From: Planctomycetaceae bacterium
Lineage (GTDB): Bacteria > Planctomycetota > Planctomycetia > Pirellulales > Thermoguttaceae
Length of the DNA stretch: 7,800 bases
Direction of reading: 5' to 3'
NCBI GenBank assembly: GCA_031276415.1
Contig: JAISNF010000605.1
Span: 1 to 7,800 of the forward strand
Shown: piece after piece, positions 4,678 through 7,800 of the stretch
How the letters are laid out: each line of letters opens with the position of its first letter
How positions within the stretch are numbered: position 1 is the stretch's first letter
Made by a program: the position numbers and the translations under genes
Notes under the pieces: model-generated
Told to the model about the DNA's origin: nothing
What the model saw: only the letters and a program-made list of their open reading frames with translations
Databases searched by the model: none

Positions 4678-7473
4678 TTATCTGATTTTTGTTGTTTTTC
4701 CGGCGGCGAGGTTTGCGTTTTTGGCGGCTTCATCGCAAAGCGGACTTTCGGGGCAAAGTTTGCCAAGATCACGAAATGCAATAAAAGCGGTTTCATATTC
4801 ATTTTTCCGCAACGAAAGTTCACCCTTCAAATAAAGCGCACGGTCAAGTATAACTACGTCAGGCGGATGCTGCAAGAGTTTTTGTAAATAAATCTCTGCC
4901 TGAGCGTAATCCTTTTTTTTGTAGGCTTCATACGCTAAGGTCCAGGCGGCATGCGACCAATGTTCACCGGCTTGATAATTCCGGTAAATTCTTGTCAGAT
5001 AAGTTGTTGCTTTGCGTCCGTTTCCATTTTGTAAATCATCCAACGCCAAAAAATATAACGCTCCGTCAATATGTTTACTGTTCGGAAAGCGATCCGCCAA
5101 TAATTGAAAATATTCAACCGATTTAATTGTGTCGCCGTAAGAATCGTAATAAATTCCAAGAAACCAGAGTGCATCCTGATATTGCGGCGATGACGAAAAT
5201 CCGTCAATAATTTTCTCAAGTAATGTAACGGCTTCCCGTTCCTTACCAAGTTGATAAGCCGCTTTGCTCCGAAGCAATAACGCCTCCGCAAAAACAGATT
5301 CCTCCGGTTTTTTGGAAATAAAATCTGCAAGTTTAGCATCAACCTGCTCATATCGTTTTGCTTTGTAAAGCGAATTACATTCGCGAATAATTTTACGTTG
5401 TTCTATTTCGGAAAGGATTGGTTGTGTGGTTGTTCCGGTTTCTGAATTTCCGGCAGTTCCTGAATTTCCTGACGGGTTGAAATTTTTTGCCAGTTCAGCC
5501 AATTGGTCATGGGTTTCCTGCCACAAATTTTTCTGAACGGTGTCCGACAACTTCAATCGTGTTTCCAATGTTGAAAATATCGCTTTCGCCTGCTCAATAT
5601 CTCCCAATTGGGCTTTGGACAACGCCAAAAGGGAACAGGCTTTGGCAAAAGTTGTTTCATTCAGTGTGCCTTCCGCTCCCGTAACAACATAATTGATATA
5701 ATACTGTTTTGGTGTTCTCAACTGGTTATATTGTGTTGCAAGGATTTGCTCCAATTGTTGTGCCGCAGCGGAATAATTTTTCTGATCATAAAAATAGGAC
5801 GCCCGCCAAAAACGGTCTAAATCTGTTCCTTGTGTTGTGGGCGATGGCGCACGTCCCGTAAAACGTCCGCCGCCGTTAGCCGGTGTCCATTGTCCAATAC
5901 TTCCGTTGTTTCCAAAGTTTCCGCTGTTTCCGAAGTTTCCATTGTTTCCAAAGTTTCCGTTTGGATTCCATTGTCCGCCGGAATTTTGTCCGCGTGAACT
6001 ATTGTTTCCATTACTTCCATTATTATTTCCATTGCCAGCCGGATTCCGACCTGCCCAAGAACCGTTGCCCGGAAAAAAGTTTTGTGGTTTTCTTGGGGAA
6101 TCTGCGGTTTCGGTTAATTGATTGATTGTTTCCGTGACGATGGCAAGCAGTTCCGAATGTCCGAGCAAGGTCGCTTGATTTTGCATTTCCCGAACAATTG
6201 TGTTTGCCTTAGCCGAATCACCGTTTTTCGCATAAGCCTGCGCCAGCAAAGAACACGCTTTCATAAACGATTCGTCATTCAATTTTTGCACGCCGGTTTG
6301 CGCCGGTTGAGTCAGATAATTGAACATAACTTGACTGTTTGCCGTCCCGTTTGCTGTCCCGTTTGTTGTGTTGTTTGTCGTGTTGTATTGGGGCAAAAGG
6401 AAGGATTCCAATGTGAAAATTGTTCGTTGCCAATCGCGTTGGTCAAAGAAAAACACCGATTTCAAAAGGGCGATTTCGTCCCGATAAGCCGGATTATTTG
6501 CCCGTTCTATTTCCGTCAACAAATTTTGTGCCTGCTGAATTTGTTTCAAACCGTAAAAACAGCGAACTTTGACGAGATTATCATCGATTGTCAGCGGTGA
6601 AATTCGGGAAAACGCTTGCAATGCTCCGTTGTAATCACCGAGTCCGCCCTTGCAGCGAGCCAAAACGCGCATTGAATCCGTAAAATATTGACTTGTTGCC
6701 CAGCGGTTTTGAAATTCGGTGAGTGTGGTGATTGCTTCCTGAAAATTACCGCGTTCAAACAGGGTTACGCCCCATTGGTAGGTTGCCGTTTCCACAACCA
6801 ACGGATCGGGACTATTCATTAACTGTTGAAAGATTGCGTTTGCTTCGGTAACATTTCCGAGTTGATTTTTTGCCCAAGCCAATCCGATTTTGTTTTCAAG
6901 ACTTTTGGCTCCGTTTGGAAACATGCGGTCACATTGACTGAAATACCATTCTGCTTCTTCCGCTGCATTATCTGCCGCACTGCCAGCCGCACTGCCTGCC
7001 GTGCTGTTTCGCATGGCAATATCGCCAAGATAATACAACACGTATTGCAAATTGTTATCGTGCGGCAGTTTTTCGACAAATTCTTCTAATCGCGGTTTTG
7101 CGATATTGAATTGTCCTTGTAAATAGGGAATATCGCCTAAACGAAAGAGGGCGGCGATAGCGAAGGGGTTATCCAGACCGGGCGCAACGAGCCGTTGATA
7201 ATAATTTTCGGCTAAGGCGTATTGTTTGAGGTAGAGCAATGATTCTGCCAGATAATAAGTTGCGTTGTTTGTTTGGGTATGTTTTGGGTATTGGATGATA
7301 AAGGTTTCGAATGCGGTTCGAGCCTGTTCGTACTGTTTAAGATCGAACAACGATTTTGCCGCCGCAAAACGATCAGAGGCGTCATCACCTAGAATGGTGG
7401 TGCTGTAAAATAGTAGCGAGATTAAAACGATGCAATTTATGACCGATGACTTGAAAAACTTAAAATGATTCAT
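4678..7473 (-). CDS. Secreted tetratricopeptide-repeat (TPR) protein with Asn/Gly-rich linker
   Basis: The product is about 931 residues. From the ATG at 7471-7473 it opens with a good signal peptide (MNHFKFFKSSVINCIVLISL, cleavage probably near LG-DD); an in-frame ATG at 7506 would add 11 residues in front and is less likely. An AGGA-like site lies 14 nt upstream, rather far. TPR helical pairs of the BamD/YbgF (TPR_6) type fill about 35-445 and 690-920, for example YYLAESLLYLKQYALAENYY, WFLGIYYDSYGDTIKSVEYF and LYLKGELSLRKNEYETAFIA. An Asn/Gly-rich linker spans about 458-554 with NGNFGN-type repeats. A module containing KACSLLA is duplicated on either side of the linker. Further low-complexity inserts (STAGSAAGSAADNAAEE, NTTNNTTNGTANGTAN, NPSGNSGTAGNSETGTTT) sit between repeats. 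A periplasmic scaffold role is inferred; partners are unknown. Confidence 0.85.
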   Translation of the reverse strand: MNHFKFFKSSVINCIVLISLLFYSTTILGDDASDRFAAAKSLFDLKQYEQARTAFETFIIQYPKHTQTNNATYYLAESLLYLKQYALAENYYQRLVAPGLDNPFAIAALFRLGDIPYLQGQFNIAKPRLEEFVEKLPHDNNLQYVLYYLGDIAMRNSTAGSAAGSAADNAAEEAEWYFSQCDRMFPNGAKSLENKIGLAWAKNQLGNVTEANAIFQQLMNSPDPLVVETATYQWGVTLFERGNFQEAITTLTEFQNRWATSQYFTDSMRVLARCKGGLGDYNGALQAFSRISPLTIDDNLVKVRCFYGLKQIQQAQNLLTEIERANNPAYRDEIALLKSVFFFDQRDWQRTIFTLESFLLPQYNTTNNTTNGTANGTANSQVMFNYLTQPAQTGVQKLNDESFMKACSLLAQAYAKNGDSAKANTIVREMQNQATLLGHSELLAIVTETINQLTETADSPRKPQNFFPGNGSWAGRNPAGNGNNNGSNGNNSSRGQNSGGQWNPNGNFGNNGNFGNSGNFGNNGSIGQWTPANGGGRFTGRAPSPTTQGTDLDRFWRASYFYDQKNYSAAAQQLEQILATQYNQLRTPKQYYINYVVTGAEGTLNETTFAKACSLLALSKAQLGDIEQAKAIFSTLETRLKLSDTVQKNLWQETHDQLAELAKNFNPSGNSGTAGNSETGTTTQPILSEIEQRKIIRECNSLYKAKRYEQVDAKLADFISKKPEESVFAEALLLRSKAAYQLGKEREAVTLLEKIIDGFSSSPQYQDALWFLGIYYDSYGDTIKSVEYFQLLADRFPNSKHIDGALYFLALDDLQNGNGRKATTYLTRIYRNYQAGEHWSHAAWTLAYEAYKKKDYAQAEIYLQKLLQHPPDVVILDRALYLKGELSLRKNEYETAFIAFRDLGKLCPESPLCDEAAKNANLAAGKTTKIR
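5903..5956. repeat. 18-bp in-frame tandem repeat within the TPR gene
   Basis: Three 18-bp units at 5903-5920, 5921-5938 and 5939-5956 (first unit CCGTTGTTTCCAAAGTTT) differ by only one to three bases. They encode successive NFGN(N/S)G hexapeptides in the linker. Multiples of three keep the frame, so unit number could vary between strains without breaking the protein. Confidence 0.85.
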
Positions 7474-7506
7474 TGTTGTACCCGAAGTCCTTTTCAGTAC
7501 ACACAT

Positions 7507-7655
7507 ATCGGATATTTTATTGATTCCGATGATTTACCGAAGGTTTTGATCCTAATTTCCGGTTCTTGCAAAATAAAGCAAACGCAATATACAAAATTTC
7601 CCAAAATTCTCCAATACCGAATTTTCCAAAAAAATTTTTTCGCAATTATTCACAA
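7507..7655. other. AT-rich gap upstream of the TPR gene; no gene seen
   Basis: I see no supported ORF, RNA or clear promoter here. The stretch contains several short A- and T-tracts (for example CCAAAAAAATTTTTTCG at 7627-7643) that could bend DNA. The TPR gene's promoter should lie here, but no convincing -35/-10 pair was found by eye. Confidence 0.5.
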
Positions 7656-7677
7656 TAGGGAACTTCTAAAAACCACA
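7656..7677. repeat. 22-bp dispersed repeat, right copy
   Basis: Exact reverse complement of 122-143. The similarity continues past it into TTAATAAAA-like DNA and a CACAGAG terminal repeat, so about 50 bp at 7652-7703 is inverted relative to 98-147. Confidence 0.75.
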
Positions 7678-7689
7678 GATATATTTTTA

Positions 7690-7730
7690 TTAACCACAGA
7701 GGACACAGAGAGCACAGAGAAGAAAAATTT
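7690..7730. repeat. Solo CACAGAG-type terminal repeat
   Basis: Starting TTAACCACAGAGGACACAG, this has three tandem CACAGAG units and then AGAAAAATTT. It resembles the right end of copy B (reverse complement of 2157-2197), but the AT-rich core does not follow. It is a solo end or a diverged element. Confidence 0.7.
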
Positions 7731-7784
7731 GTATTTATTCAATAGTGTCTCAGTTTAGTGTAGAAATTCCGTGATATTTCCTAA

Positions 7785-7797
7785 GTCCCGCAGGGAC
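7785..7797. repeat. Short palindrome at the window edge
   Basis: GTCCC, loop GCA, GGGAC form a 5-bp perfect stem in a locally GC-rich patch that runs off the window. It may be the edge of another palindromic repeat family; too little is visible to say more. Confidence 0.35.
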
Positions 7798-7800
7798 GGG

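Noticed and set aside
5837..6121. Plus-strand Pro/Phe-rich repeat ORF
   Set aside because: Antisense reading of the 18-bp NFGNNG-encoding repeats.
6118..6600. Plus-strand 160-aa ORF antisense to the TPR gene
   Set aside because: It lies entirely within the coding region of a convincing TPR protein and is Cys/Arg-rich in the manner of antisense translation.
141..7473. Single four-gene operon
   Set aside because: All genes share a strand, but gaps of 214-370 bp full of repeats and unrelated functions give no support for co-transcription.

Overview
The window reads as a piece of a moderately AT-leaning bacterial chromosome, most likely from a planctomycete. A small secreted DUF1080 (3-keto-disaccharide hydrolase-like) protein, a flagellar switch protein, a large secreted TPR protein, a B12/radical-SAM RiPP methyltransferase-type enzyme, weak or absent Shine-Dalgarno sites and wide repeat-filled intergenic gaps fit that phylum. 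The taxonomic call is inference; no marker gene is present.

All four genes lie on the minus strand. In transcription order (right to left) they are: a signal-peptide-bearing TPR-repeat protein (4678-7473), flagellar motor switch protein FliM (3260-4354), a secreted DUF1080 protein (2236-2889), and a RiPP-maturation-type B12-binding radical SAM protein (141-2021). The gaps between them are about 323, 370 and 214 bp and full of repeats. The genes are not tightly coupled and share no obvious pathway, so I read them as separate units rather than one operon.

The striking part is the DNA between the genes. (1) Two copies of an AT-rich, MITE-like element with CACAGAG-type terminal repeats lie in inverted orientation on either side of the radical SAM gene (1-120 and 2031-2197). 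Each carries an identical 32-nt core that looks like a sigma70 promoter facing away from the gene. (2) The two gaps flanking fliM share one architecture. Each begins with an AGTTAAT heptanucleotide array at a gene's 5' end, has an interior rich in hairpins, and ends with a conserved 44-nt sequence that runs into an ACTATTC array next to the stop codon of the preceding gene. (3) A 22-bp dispersed repeat occurs at 122-143, where it supplies the stop codon of the radical SAM gene, and in inverted orientation at 7656-7677. A one-mismatch, 17-nt piece of it lies at 2945-2961. (4) Single copies of the CACAGAG terminal repeat occur at 3035-3050 and 7690-7730.

No tRNA, rRNA, CRISPR array, transposase or RiPP precursor peptide was recognised. 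The radical SAM enzyme therefore appears as an orphan in this window.
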